Of a DNA stretch of 64,000 nucleotides, positions 36,283-47,930 are shown in pieces. The first letter of the stretch is position 1. Each line of letters begins with the position of its first letter. The position numbers and the translations under genes are program-made. The DNA comes from Ostrinia nubilalis (lineage: Eukaryota; Arthropoda; Insecta; Lepidoptera; Crambidae): positions 7,750,001 to 7,814,000 of the forward strand of contig NC_087092.1 of NCBI RefSeq assembly GCF_963855985.1. Reading direction: 5' to 3'. The notes under the pieces are model-generated. The model did no database searches, was not told the origin of the DNA, and was given only the letters and a program-made list of their open reading frames with translations.

Positions 36283-37470
36283 CTACTTCAATACACGGCC
36301 TGGTACTGTCTGAGGTGTCAGCTCGAAGTTCTTTATCGTCCTCAATACCAGCTCGTGCTCCTCATTCTCGAACCGACCCTTTATGTTTAACTGTACCTCG
36401 CGGCTGGCCTCCTCTTTCGTTGTCGCATTGACCCCCTTGATGGTTATGGGCCTCGGCGTCCCGCCCTTGGTTAGCGACTTCGCTAGGTCAGCGTCTATCA
36501 GTGAGACCGTAGCGCCTTCGTCCAGAAGGGCGTAGGTCCTTACCTCTCCTAGAGGGCCTCGCAGGGTCACCGGACACATCTTTAAAAGTACCTGCCGATC
36601 CGTAGTTGCGGTCGCAGTCACGACGGTCTCCTGCACAGGCGTAGTTCTCCGGTCCGCGTGCAGCAGGTGGTGATGAGGTCTAGCACAACGATCACAAGCA
36701 CGGGCTTTGCAGTTTTGCCGTCTATGAGTGGACACTAGGCACAGGAAACACAATCGGCACTTCTTTATCAGTTCCCACCGATCCGAATCACTTTTGTCTT
36801 TGAACCGATCACAGTCCGGCACTACGTGATCTCCACCACAACACACGCACTTTATTTGTCTTTTATTGTCACTAACTTGTCCATTATTGTCATTGCGTGC
36901 GGTCGTTTCACTCGCGTTATATATTCGCGCACTTTTCTTCACTGGCGGCTTCGAAGTTGAGGCTTGCGTTCCGGAACCGGAGGCCATCGGCGTATAGGAG
37001 TACATCATCGCTTTGTCCGCCTCTTCCATTAGAAAGCGAGACAGTGCTACGATTTCTGGTTCCCCCGGCCGCTTCCTGTCCGCTGCGAAGTCACACCACC
37101 TCGTCCGTGTGTGAGGATTGAGCTTCTCAATGACATCCCTCGCCAACATAGGATTCATCAAATATCCACTGTTATCGATATTCTGAATAATCGACACAAT
37201 ATTCTGGAGCTTGATAGCGAACTTGTTGAGATCCATTGCTGCGGCTCCTGGTTTCGGCAGATGTCTGATCTCTTCCAGCGCATGATCTATTATGTGCTCT
37301 GGCCTTCCATAGTACTGGTATAACGTTCTCACTATCAACACTGGATCTGCTGCAGTGTAAAGTAGAGCCGCGACGACCTCTCTGGCCTCTCCCCTTAAAC
37401 TTGACCGCAGCTTTGCTAGATTGTCGGCCGGTGTTCCCTTCGTTAGAATCCCGGAATCACGGATCGCCGC
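36283..37470 (-). pseudogene. BEL/Pao gag C-terminus and aspartic protease, between two stops
   Basis: This middle part of gag-pol is open between a TGA (37471-37473) and a TAG (36283-36285), both in the same frame as the parts on either side. It holds the rest of the gag capsid-like region (TLYQYYGRPEHIIDHAL, then LPKPGAAAMDLNKFAIKL), a cysteine-rich zinc-knuckle region (CVCCGGDHVVPDCDRF, CRLCFLCLVSTHRRQNC, CDRCARPHHHLLH), and a retropepsin-like segment (YALLDEGATVSLID). The protease active site usually reads D-S/T-G; here it is DEG, which may be a variant of this lineage or a damaging change. The stop codons look like single-base lesions because sequence on both sides stays in frame. Confidence 0.85.
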
Positions 37471-38202
37471 TCAAAACGGAAGCCATTCCGTTGCTGCTCC
37501 GCTGAATATTGGCAATTCCTGTCTGCCCGGCCGATATGCCATATCTCTGATGGCTTCTGCTAGTTGCTCGATAGCGCGCCCGCTGCTTCTTTGACGTTCC
37601 CGCGCAGGCGTCCGCGTCGGCGATCTTGAGTAGCGCCCCTCATCGGGGGGCTCCCCCCGTGGCGCACCCGTATCCTCAACACGCGTCGTTGTTGTCGCGG
37701 TCGCAATCGGCTGCTCGCGTAGCCAGCCTTCGACCCGCTCGTGTGCGTGGTCGCCGGTTTCGCTCGCAACTCTCTCTTCTTCTTGAATGTCTTCGATCTC
37801 GGCGGCCAAACGTTTCTTTATAAGGTCCGCTTCGAGTTCAAGTTCCTTCTTTCTAATCGCAGCCAACCGTTCCGCTGCCGCGATCTCCGCTGCTCTTATT
37901 CTGGCGGTCGCACTTGAGGTTGACCTCACTGATGGCGCACGTATGGTCACAGTTCTTGGCACCTCTGTTCGTGAGGGTTCTCTTTCTTGCCCCTCTCCTC
38001 TCGGGGGTTCCATTTCTTGACCCTCTTCTCGTAGTGGTCCAGTCGAAGGTGATTGCGGCGGCTCCGCGAACGTTCGCCTCAGCGTGGCTTGTCGCGTTCT
38101 CGGCTGCTCCTCCGCGGGTTCCCTGCCGTCTTGGCTCCGGGTAACCACCATAGTTCCAGTTGATGATCGGGTTCTAAGTGCTCGTAGTCCGTAGGGTTCC
38201 AA
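37471..38202 (-). pseudogene. BEL/Pao gag N-terminal part, ends at premature TGA
   Basis: The frame runs from ATG at 38202 (or the better-placed internal ATG at 38151, MVVTRSQDGRE) to the TGA at 37471-37473. It is arginine- and glutamate-rich, with a predicted coiled coil (AAERLAAIRKKELELEADL) typical of BEL/Pao gag amino ends. The motif before the stop (LPIFSGAATEWLPF) is the start of the conserved capsid-like domain, which continues after the stop in the same frame. The break therefore lies within gag rather than at a gag/pol junction. Confidence 0.85.
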
Positions 38203-38433
38203 CTATGACCCGCTTCCTTACGTTCCGGTTTCCAAAGTCCGGGTTCCGTAGCTCGGGTTCCTTAGTTGGGGTTCCGTAGACCAGGGGTTCCGTAGTCCGG
38301 GGTTCCGTAGACCAGGGGTTCCGTAGTCCGGGGTTCCGTAGTCTGGGGTTCCGTATTCTGGGGTTCCGTAGTCCGGGGTTCCCTACCCCAGGGTTCCGTA
38401 TTCCAGGGTGCCGTAGATCCAGGGGTTCCGTAG
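38203..38433 (-). repeat. Element leader with degenerate tandem repeats
   Basis: Between the primer site and gag, the leader consists of about a dozen copies of a unit of 13-19 bp related to CTACGGAACCCC (plus strand GGGGTTCCGTAG), with variable spacers. It reads through in several frames, giving spurious proline- and arginine-rich frames. It may be structured in the genomic RNA. Confidence 0.8.
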
Positions 38434-38451
38434 ATCCGGCTCGAAGGACCA
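38434..38451 (-). other. Primer-binding site, tRNA-Tyr
   Basis: Minus strand: 18 nt reading TGGTCCTTCGAGCCGGAT, three bases inside the 5' LTR. This is complementary to the 3' end of eukaryotic tRNA-Tyr, whose acceptor end is ...CCGGCUCGAAGGACCA. The tRNA primes minus-strand DNA synthesis. The tRNA match is from knowledge of the conserved sequence. Confidence 0.75.
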
Positions 38452-38454
38452 AAC

Positions 38455-39392
38455 TGTGCACGACCGCCCACTGTTGGGATCTGAAGTAGCCGCTTGGTGT
38501 GTCGGTGCGTGCACTGGGTCTGATCGGCGGAGCTCGAACCGCCAACCGTTCATCGATAGTTCTTGATAAATAAAAACGCAATGGACTGTATAGCTTCTTT
38601 AATCACTTCACAAATTCACAAATCTTCACTTAACACTATGTAGGTCCTGTCCTTAAGTCTAGAACTACACTACACTTTGCCCGTTCGAATAGGGCAACCG
38701 CGTCGCGTTTAGGAGGAGCTTAGCTCGACTCGCACTTATTCCGATTTCTCTGCACTGGACTGACTGGATTCACGAACTGACCTGACGAACTGACTAACTG
38801 CGAACTAAACGAACTGACTTGACGAACTCACCATTTTGGGCTTCTTATGTCTTGTCTGAGAGCGAGGGTTTAGTCGCGGCAATCGCCCATAATCTACACC
38901 AATCGCTATGCCCGAATGTAGGCTATCTCTCTTTCAAACCCTCCCTCTCAGACAGACGCGTCCGTGAGCGCTCACATGCCTATCTCGCTCACTCCTAACC
39001 GATTCCCTATCTTCTTATTCTTAATTATCTGTTTTCCTTAATTAATATGTGTCCTCTTTATTATTTTCATGTAAAAAGTAGTACATAGGTTTCGTCTTTC
39101 CTTATATATTACAATTTAACTTAGTCCTTAATAAATTACATCTTCTATAAAGAATTATTCATCATTTACTATCTTTACTTACGTAACTTACATAATCGGT
39201 TATTATTTCCATAAATTATATATCAAGCTATTTAATATTATTACAGAGACCATCAAATACATGTTAAAACCTTAAATATTCAATAATTAACATACAAAAC
39301 ATACACATTTACAGTTTACGCGCAACGGTGTACGCATTCGTTCGCGCCACTATTTCGCCGATTTCCTCCTTCTCGGCGAGTCGTCCCCAACA
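38455..39392 (-). repeat. BEL/Pao 5' LTR (938 bp)
   Basis: Partner of 31823-32771; in the element's direction this is the upstream LTR and holds its promoter. It is nearly identical to the other LTR apart from the 11-bp indel and about one substitution. Confidence 0.92.
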
Positions 39393-39397
39393 ATAGG

Positions 39398-41405
39398 TTT
39401 TCAGTAGCCTATATTTCAGTCAAAACGATATCCGTTATTTATAATATAATGAATAGTACCCGTCTAAGTAAAGGCAGTAGCTAGTTTTCAATAAAATAAG
39501 TATGTGACAATACTGACAATCACCTCTAATAAAATACGTGACAAATTTTTAAGTAGCATAATAAGCTTAAATAATTATAAGCGCCATCGAGGCCCACTAA
39601 GCAAAGATTATATCGTTTTCTTTATGCGCAAGTCGTTAGCATGTTGATAAGAGATTGTAAATAAAAATACCATTTAAAATTAGGTACCTTAAACAGATAA
39701 TGGCTGGTAAAATAGGCTTTATACCGTAATACTTAACGACTCCCATTAATGGCAGGCATTATAATGATACACTGAGCGCTTTCAGTGTTTATGGTCCGTT
39801 ATGGGAAAATCTATTAGAGTCCCTTTCCGCAGTTTGTTATCTCTGGCCTGGTTTTTGCATTAATTAAATTCATTGTTTTAACGAAACCAAATATTTCTTA
39901 AGTACAAAAAGGTACACATGTGCTTTTTGGATAAGTAAAGTAAGAGCCTATGTTCGCATTTGCATTTCAAATGTTAAGTAGGTAAGTAGATGGTGCTTAA
40001 ATTCTGAAAGTCCTTGTTGAAAGTTGTCGTGTTCTTAGGTTCTATATGCCTCTTTTGACTTTATAAAGTATAAGTAGGTAGGAGACAGAAAAATCGAAAA
40101 GTTGATACGAGCTCGGAATACAAAATGCGGAAATTTTAAGTGTTAAGTTACAAGGATGCTAATCTCAGATATAAATCTGATGGAATAAGCATAGGGCCCT
40201 TAACGGGCAGCGCTATCAGTGGATTTATTGCGCCGTCCTCCAGCTTTACGAGTTACGACCGATCTAATGCTATCATGTACATTGTTTTTACAGCCGTCAC
40301 GCCCGTAAGCTGGGCCGTACACTTGGACACCAGTGGCGGCCACGAAGAGGCGACTTGTGGCTACCACTACCTACTTGCAGCCGTTAAAGGTATGTTTTTC
40401 CATTTACGCATTATTTACTAATCTCAAATTGACGAAGAAACTTATTGAAATATATACTTTATACCTATTTCTAAGTCTAAGTAATCCATTACTCCAGGTT
40501 TAAATGCTGAAGGATTCGAATCCTAGGTACAGGAGCCTTGTCGACCGGTGTCTGAACGACTATGCTAGGTAGCCAATCAGTTGTATTTTTAGCATTTAAT
40601 AAGGCGCAGATTAAGCATAATGTTCAAGTGTCTGTATCCGATTCAGGATAATAATTACTGAAGAAAATAATTCGCTAGTTGTAGCCGGGTATGGTGGCTT
40701 GACATAAACGTCTATAGAAGTTAGTGGCGGCTACTTTATGACTCCAGTGTGCGGCAGCGTTAAGCAGGCCACTAGTTTAGCCACGCGCAAATTTTAATTG
40801 GAACATGTCTTTGCAAAACTAAGCGGCTTACTGCGGTCAAATGGCTTTAGGAGTTTAGAGAAAATTGCTTTTTGAATATATTACAGATTTTACATTTTAC
40901 TAACGTAGAACAAGTTGCTAAGCGTCGTTAAGATTTTAAGCAGATGTTTACAAACCTTTGAGATACGTATTTTCTGGTTAGGTCCTTTTAATTATTTCAG
41001 TTATTTTTTGGAAGTGAGACATTTAATGGCTCATAAGAAAATTAAGACAATAATGATAACCATAACATATTCTACTTCTTAATGTGCACACAAAACTTTA
41101 CATCTGGTTTTAAATGATAACCTAAGTATTTCTAGTTTTTTCAGAGTCCAATAATTGTAAACTTAACTTCTATGTCTGTAACCTTGAGGGGTGTGATTAC
41201 AAAACTGGTTTAAATTGCTGAGTTCTTGATTCCGGTCACAAATCAAGATTAGAATTCAATTAAACGTATTACAGTAATCACAGCAGTTCGCCTGAGATCG
41301 GGCCCTGACTTAAACGCTCTAGCTAAATTCACGAGCCAACTCGAGCAAGCTAGGCACTCGCTCTTAATTGTGAGAGTTTTCACTAAAAGGTCAATGTGGT
41401 ACCTA
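39398..41405. other. Intergenic, no gene established
   Basis: AT-rich DNA. The only structured point is the possible exon at 40294-40389, listed separately. Confidence 0.35.
40294..40389 (+). other. Possible internal coding exon (96 bp), unassigned
   Basis: A good acceptor (TTGTTTTTACAG) at 40282-40293 and a good donor (AAAG|GTATGT) at 40389/40390 bracket 96 bp. Only one frame is open, reading VTPVSWAVHLDTSG then GGHEEATCGYHYLLAAVK. It is GC-richer than its flanks. I do not recognise the peptide, and such pairs arise by chance in a window this long. Confidence 0.25.
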
Positions 41406-41407
41406 TA

Positions 41408-41671
41408 CAGGGTGTTAGGTAAATGGGTATATGAGCCGACACTAGCCCATGTTAACATGTTCATATAAATGGTATGGTGAAGTCAGAAAATTGATATCTT
41501 CATTTTAATTATTTTATTTTTCATACAAATCGTATTTCATAAAATTTATTTTGTATGAAAATAAAAAAAAATAAAATGATCATATAAAATTTCTGACTTC
41601 ACCATACCATTTATATGCCTATGTTAACATGGGCTAGTGTCGGCTCATATACCCATTTACCTAACACCCTG
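41408..41671. mobile_element. Foldback MITE with CAGGGTG ends (264 bp)
   Basis: The ends are CAGGGTGTTAGGTAAATGGG and its complement, flanked by TA on both sides (41406-41407, 41672-41673). The palindrome extends through TATGAGCCGACACTAGCCCA and GGTATGGTGAAGTCAGAAA to an AT-rich centre. It has no coding capacity. Confidence 0.85.
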
Positions 41672-41673
41672 TA

Positions 41674-43189
41674 TACGACTAAAGGTGCTACTACTATCAT
41701 ATTAGAACATCTTATGTAAGTACTCACTACACTAGTTTCCCATGAATACTTACTGGTATAAACACTGCTGCACTGTAATCGAAAAGGAAAAAATAAATAA
41801 CCCCCGTATAATGAAAACGTTAGGAACATTATTATTGTAACAATCATCTCTTAATTAATTAATAGCAATCAAAGAAAAACCTTTAATTGAGATAATTTTC
41901 CTGAAGGAAATTCCACTTATTCTCAATGAAAGTTGATAGAGAAGCGTTGTCTGTCTTTCCCCCCCCCCCCTGTTTTTTTGCCCGTAAGAGATGGCTCTAG
42001 CTAGTAAGAGAGATAGGAGACTAGGAGACTATCTCGAAATCGGACGTTGTTTGCGACAACGGTTATTAGTTAATGGACGGGCCGAGCGGGCAAGGGCACC
42101 ACTTTGTATGGACTCTGGAAGTGCGCGAAACGATATCGAGTTACACTGCATTCTGGACCTGATTGCAATCTAAATTCACTTCCATGTATGTATCTTTGTT
42201 TAGTGTCGGTTTTTACTTTTTGCACAATGGAAGATTTCTTTCCAGTAATAAGTTAAGTTCACATGGTTTAGAAAACATTTTGTTTACATTTTTATAGAGA
42301 CGTAGGAGATCAAAGTTTAGATATTAAGCATGTTGAGGTTGTGTCTTTGATGATGGCATGAAAAGATAACAATAAGTTTCAAATTGCTTGAAATATGAAC
42401 CCTGTTTTAATCATTTTATGTAACCCTCATAAATATGAATACGCTTACTCATTTGTGTGAGATAAAGTTGAGGAAATAATGTCATCACAATCACCTCGTG
42501 TGGGGAATATAAGCCGTACTCGTTCACGGATGTAAGCCGTATTAATTGGATTCTGAGCTTTGTAGGAAAAATGATTGATCCGATGGGATACCGCCGACAT
42601 TTCGCAATAAAGGAATGTGAATAATGTACAGCTGAAAAATGAGGAGGTTCTGAATTCAGTTTTCTTAATGTACCTAACTCTTTTCGCATTATGTAATTTC
42701 TAGACATGCAATTTATATTACGAGTAAAGTAAAGCCTTACCTTTAAAGTTACTTATTTCATTTGAAACCCCAGATACGGACACACGACTCGTGTGTACCT
42801 ACCTCCTACACGACTTTCATTTTTCGAAGCATATTTTTCTACTTTTACTGACAAAGAGTTACAACTACTGCTGTGTTATTTTACTTTATTCGTAAAATTG
42901 CAAAACCTTGGGCTTGACAACAACTATAAATTTTGAAAACAGAAGGGGTTGAAGGTAACAATATAATAGGATTATCGAAGTTATACACATTATGATCACG
43001 GATATCGTTACATTTATAGGTAAAAACCGATTCCAATCTCCGGGTTGAGCTTAGATTAAATGTCAATATTTCTCTGTCGATACAGGCCTCTGCAAACGCC
43101 ACGTTTACCCTGGGGTGTATAACAAATATTTGTGTCAATTTCTTTATAGAAAACGCTTACTCAGCTAACGGTAACGTCAGGTGGAAGTT
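41674..43189. other. Intergenic, no gene seen
   Basis: AT-rich. A homopolymer C run (about 10-12 C) at 41959-41971 followed by a T run is the only low-complexity feature. Confidence 0.35.
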
Positions 43190-43192
43190 TTA

Positions 43193-43325
43193 GGCTGAGT
43201 TGCACTTGCGCTGTCTTTCTTAAGTACTTTAGCTTTAACAAACTTCAAAAATATGTTAAACTCACCTGCAAAAAGCACCTGTTATCGCTATAGTTACGGT
43301 TAAAGTTCGGTGGTGCAACTCAGCC
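43193..43325. mobile_element. Tourist-like MITE, TTA target duplication (133 bp)
   Basis: Terminal inverted repeats GGCTGAGTTGCAC / GTGCAACTCAGCC are perfect and TTA flanks both ends (43190-43192, 43326-43328), as for PIF/Harbinger-derived MITEs. It is the same target preference as the foldback at 14852, but the termini differ. Confidence 0.85.
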
Positions 43326-43875
43326 TTAATCATTTTTGTAGCAGTGAACTGTCTTTATCATCACATCCCAAAAGTACAAAAGCTTTTTATAAAAATATAC
43401 CTACCTATAATTGGTCAAATATATTATGGCGCATTTGGAATATACGGATGATTGTTATCTTTAATTATTTATAGATCGCAGCTTTGAACGTTAAGCGTTG
43501 TCGTAATATCTTTAGAAGATTTCTTCACGGACTGTACCTAGGTACTCTTATTAATTAAAAGTCAATTAGTAGCTTCATACAAAATGCATTTCTTTTTCAA
43601 ATAGCGGAGCTGCTGCTCGGGCGAAATCTCAGTTTTCATCTCTTTTTAAAAACGGGATGTTGAGTGCGCGTTGCAATATTGCACGCTGCGATGTCGATGG
43701 AAAAATGTCTTGCAATTTTATGCACTTTTCAAATTTTCCAGACACCGCTGCAGTCGTTAACATGCTTTACATTTTAGGATGGCGGAAATTGCTGCTGCAA
43801 AACTGTTTCGGTTTATTAAGAGCCTCTGAAGTTTAATACGAATAAGTAGAATATTTTGGAATTATCCCTCATTTG
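43326..43875. other. Intergenic, no gene seen
   Basis: AT-rich; nothing recognised. Confidence 0.35.
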
Positions 43876-44150
43876 TCGGCCGTTTGGTGTAGTGGTTCAG
43901 AACGGACTACTATGCCGAGAGGTCCCGGGTTCGATACCCGGCCGGGCAGAAATTGAAATGATGAATTTTAATTTCTGTGACGGGTCTGGGTGTGACTATG
44001 TATAATATTTATGTATTTAAAAAAAAAAAAAAAAGTATATAAGTAGTATATCCGTTAAGCTAGCACCCATAACACAAGCATTAAGTTGCTTACTTTGGGG
44101 CTAGCTGGCGCTGTGTGAAATTGTCCAAAGATTCATTATAATTTAGTAAT
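43876..44150 (+). mobile_element. tRNA-derived SINE
   Basis: The head has an A-box-like GTTTGGTGTAGTGGTT and a B box GGGTTCGATACCC (about 43927-43939), then a body with an internal A16 run (about 44019-44034) and a 3' part reading GGGGCTAGCTGGCGCTGTGTG. Layout matches lepidopteran SINEs transcribed by RNA polymerase III. It differs from the SINE at 22846 in both head and body, so two families are present. Confidence 0.75.
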
Positions 44151-47100
44151 GGTTGTTTAGTTACATTTGTGTAAATGGTTCATGAGGGTTTCATATTTTT
44201 TCAGACTCTATCATTACATGATTCGAATTAATAGACTTGCCAAATACGAGTATCATTCCCTGGCCATTGGTTACGTTCTGTTGGCCCCATAATTTTCTAA
44301 AAAGCTTAATAGAAGAGACAATATGATAAATTAGCAAAACCCTTCATTAGAGCTTTTGTACCTAGGTATGAAAATGTAAATTAATTTATTCAAATTAATG
44401 TTTATTCGCCACTTCCATCATAGCGGCATATTTTTGACTAAGCTTTGCAAAAGCATGCGAAGATAAATTAATTAGTAGCGGGCTGCGGATAAACAAAATG
44501 GCAGCAACTTCTAACAGGGCGCTTTCAAATGCAAATATGAGTTTCAGAAAACATGAAAACGCAAAACATGAAAGAACAAACCTTGCTGTTTCGTAATTAA
44601 AGTCTATAGAAAAAGAAGGTTAAGATAGTCTGGTAGGCAAGCATAAGTAATCATTTTCGTTACTTACTACTTATACTTTCGTAAGCTTTACTTTTCATTT
44701 CAACATAGAAAACCATTTTCAGAAATTAATATCAATTTGTGTTCAAATTACTTGTTTACTACGTTTTCATAGGAGTCACTCAAAATTAAGGATTGATGGT
44801 GAAAACTGGCATTATTGACTTGCAAGCATAATTGCATCTACGTATACTTAGGTAGTACATGCAGATTGTAGAATCTGCGTAAGTTTAAAATATATTGTAT
44901 AGATAAAAGAGAAAAAGTTTTAGGTAAGTATAACAACTTTACAAATTCGAAAAGAAACGTAGTTGTGTTGGGGTGGCAAACAACTAACCCAACACTAATC
45001 CGCGACAAAGTAGCAGGCAATCGCTATTGATTTATTGAGGCAATTCCATGGTACCAGCTTCTAAAGTCTCAACTAAACTTGTGGTACTAAATACTTTTCT
45101 CTTTAGTAGTTTTTCTGAAGGTTGACTGAAGAAAACAGCGGTAAAATAGTTTCATTATTCGGTATTTCAAATTGTAGTGATTTTTACATGTTTTCTACAA
45201 AAAATATACCATACCTTTTGTACTATATTTTTGTGTGTAATAAAGCTTTAAATAATATTGAATAATACATTTCGAGAATGAAAGAACTTTAGAATTCGTT
45301 AAGGAAAGCTTTCCAAAATATTTACGTCAAATAATTTTACAGAACTTGTTCAAACCAGAAACAAGTTTCCGCTTGGTTAAGCAAGTTATGTTTCTGACAT
45401 CGTAGTTTCGCGAAAATTTGTATACTATTTCTTGTGGATGACATCTTGGCTCCTTGGCGAGCTACAAGGACTACTCGAATGCCCCACTTGCCGCACGAAC
45501 CACTAGCACTCGCGTACTATTGACAGATTAATGTATGTGCCAGTTATGCCACAAACGGACACGGCTGAAGGGAAAACTAATAAATCTCCGAGATAGCATT
45601 TTAATATCACATTTATGAGAAATTTATGGGACATTCGCAAACGCGGCAGAAAGGGGAATGGTTGATTTAAGTGCATTTGGATATTTGCTTAGCGCTGGCG
45701 TAGCCGCGGTGTTTGATTAATTTACTGCCGACGGTTATATTTGTATAGCTTTAATAAAAACATTTTATAGCCAATCAAAACATAGCATTATGAATAAGTT
45801 ATAATTATAATGAACCTTGTTCAATTTGTACCAAAAGTCTAACTGAACGTCAAAATAAAAAGAATCTTACAGAGTTCTCAGATATTTTTGTCTTTTAAAG
45901 GTATAGCCCTTTCAGGGCTCTTACGTGTTTTTTCTTTATTAGGTACGTTACAAACTTTGTTTCATTACATTTTCGTAGCTAACTGGCTTAATCAAATCAG
46001 ACCTTCAAACATAGTTACGACCACCTAGTGGCCGAGTTAGCTCTTTTATTGAACTTCTGCGACATTAATGACACTCAACGGGGCCAAAAATCCTACGATA
46101 ACAGTAAATTTATATTTATAATGTATAAGTACGTAGACATGAGGGTGCATTAATCATTCCACGCTCAACTCTATTATATCATGCTTGGGACCGGAGCAGG
46201 CTTCCGGAGCCAGAAAAATTACATACATTTAGATTATGCCCTAGATTAAATAAGGGCTGCTCTAGATAAAAGTGAATCTGTATTTTTACTGAATGTTGGA
46301 ATGTAAAAGCACTTTTCGGTGTTACACAAGAGTTAATTATTAAAAAGGCTAATAGAACCAGTAATAAACCGGAGCGAACGCAAAAAATATATCGCATAAA
46401 ATAGAGAGACCCGAGACCCTGTTAGAGCACACTATAAATTAGTGTCGTGACACGTGTTTTAATAAAAGTTTCGAGACAGCTGCTCCATCAATCAACGCCC
46501 TAACCTGTTGCTGACCATTAAGACTTGTCGACTGTCTTCCCCAGCGCGGACCCTTCACTTTTATTCAGGTATAAATGGTGTCATATTTCAATGCCCTTCG
46601 TCCCCAACCGGTAATTAGCGGTTCTAATTTACTGCGGATCATTGGCAGCTCGCCAAGAGCCGCAAGCCTATCCGTAATTAACGAGGACACTCATCATTCA
46701 CTTTTCGTTATCGGTTTAACAATAACAAGTTAAGTCTTAAATCGTTTCGCTGGAACAGTTTCGTAAAGCCACTTACCGATAGTGCACTTTCGCGGCAGAG
46801 CAATTGCCACCGGTAGTTAAACTGAAAGATAATGCTTTTTAATTCCTGGAAAAGGTCAGTCGGGTTCCAATCGATATTCCATTGGAGGAGGCACAAATGC
46901 TTTGTGGTCGTGATGGAGGAATCAGGAGCGCTCGCGGCGAGTCAATATGTCTGTGTCGGCGGCGGGCGGCCGGGAGTGACCCCATGGTTATTTTTAGCTG
47001 ATAGAGTAGCTTTATTTATCTCATATTTTTTAATAAATCTCTCAAAAAGGTCGCCATTTTCTATTGGTATTTCTTGAGAGTGCCTGAATATGTTAATCTG

Positions 47101-47358
47101 TGTTTTGGAACTGTTAAATAATTTATGAAATATCACAAATACAAAATCGTAATTTTCCAATCAATAGTTACAAGAAACGGTATTATGTAATTCCTAAGAG
47201 ATGTAAGGAATGAAAACCAATTATGTTAACCCCGATGCAACATTCAACAACCACTAAAAGGAATAGCAGTCCGGCTAGCCTTGAAGATCTAACGACTCCC
47301 TCAAGGCCAGCCCAAACAACGGGTCAGCACTGTGCAAGGGCGAGGAGACTTTACGCCC
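44151..47358. other. Intergenic, no gene seen
   Basis: AT-rich, with a few GC-richer patches (about 45460-45500, 46860-46980). The frame at 46832-47077 includes a GC-rich stretch but shows no motif or splice support. Confidence 0.35.
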
Positions 47359-47930
47359 GTATTCACAAACGATACTTACTTAAGTGAAGCAGCAAATCGA
47401 ACGCACAACATTATAGAGCTCTGTGATTGGTTCGTGTGTGACCCTCTGCGTCCACGCCAGCGTTGCCAGTTCTTTTTTTCGCCAAGTCGGGACTTTGGTA
47501 CTTTTTGAGTGAAAATAGCGGGATTCTTCCGTCAGAAGCGGGACATAGTAAAAAAACGTATATAATCAAAGGTTTTCAAATATTTATCTTTTTATTTGAC
47601 TTAAAATTACGTTTACGTGACAATAGATAGCAAAAGTAGCCATAGAAAATGTATTTTAACAAAAAAATAATATTTTAAATCAGATTTACTCCATCGTTAA
47701 ATTCGTCTTTAGAATAAAAAAAGAAAAAAAAAAAACAAAAATCGAAAAAAAAAAAAATTCTTTAAAATAATATGGCGTTTCAAACAATAGTCTGGTGAAG
47801 AGTGTCTCTCTCCGAAAAGCGGGACCGAGCCTGTCCCGCGCGGGACATTTAAATTTGATTTAAAAATCGGGACGTCTGGCAACGCTGGTCCACGCCCACT
47901 GTGAGACCTCATAGTGATAATTGTGAATAC
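47359..47930. mobile_element. MITE with GTATTCACAAA ends, interrupted by a hAT element
   Basis: The outer ends are GTATTCACAAAC and its complement TTGTGAATAC. The sequence on each side of the internal insertion matches the reverse complement of 4778-4911, which lacks the insertion. It is split at GTCCACGC. Confidence 0.75.
47458..47887. mobile_element. hAT-type MITE nested in another MITE (430 bp)
   Basis: Termini CAGCGTTGCCAG and CTGGCAACGCTG are perfect inverted repeats, and GTCCACGC is duplicated exactly on both sides (47450-47457, 47888-47895). An 8-bp target duplication and CAG..CTG ends are hallmarks of hAT transposons. Subterminal GCGGGA/CGGGAC motifs recur inside. No transposase is present. 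Confidence 0.9.

Larger units (their letters stand above)
31818..39397 (-). mobile_element. Complete BEL/Pao LTR retrotransposon with 5-bp target duplication
   Basis: Two LTRs (31823-32771 and 38455-39392) enclose a primer-binding site, a leader, one gag-pol frame and a polypurine tract, all in minus orientation. The LTRs start TGTTGGGG and end GTGCACA in the element's own direction. ATAGG is repeated on both sides (31818-31822 and 39393-39397), so both ends are intact and the site is unrearranged. Domain order gag, zinc knuckle, aspartic protease, RT, RNase H, integrase, with integrase after RT and a Pao-type peptidase/RT region, fits the BEL/Pao (Belpaoviridae) group. The LTRs differ visibly by one 11-bp indel and about one substitution, so insertion is recent. 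Two in-frame stops interrupt gag-pol, so this copy should not be autonomous unless they are read through. Confidence 0.92.

Noticed and set aside
32858..38144. Plus-strand frames of 60-267 codons across the retrotransposon
   Set aside because: They are antisense shadows of the GC-richer gag-pol frame and contain no motifs.
41959..41971. Poly-C tract as a functional signal
   Set aside because: A simple homopolymer run with no associated structure; likely slippage.
43876..43950. A second tRNA gene
   Set aside because: Same reasoning: it is the head of a SINE with an internal poly(A) and a non-tRNA 3' part.
45895..45925. Second copy of the transposon at 3674, starting AAAGGTATAGCC
   Set aside because: Only about 12 bases match and no right end was found nearby.
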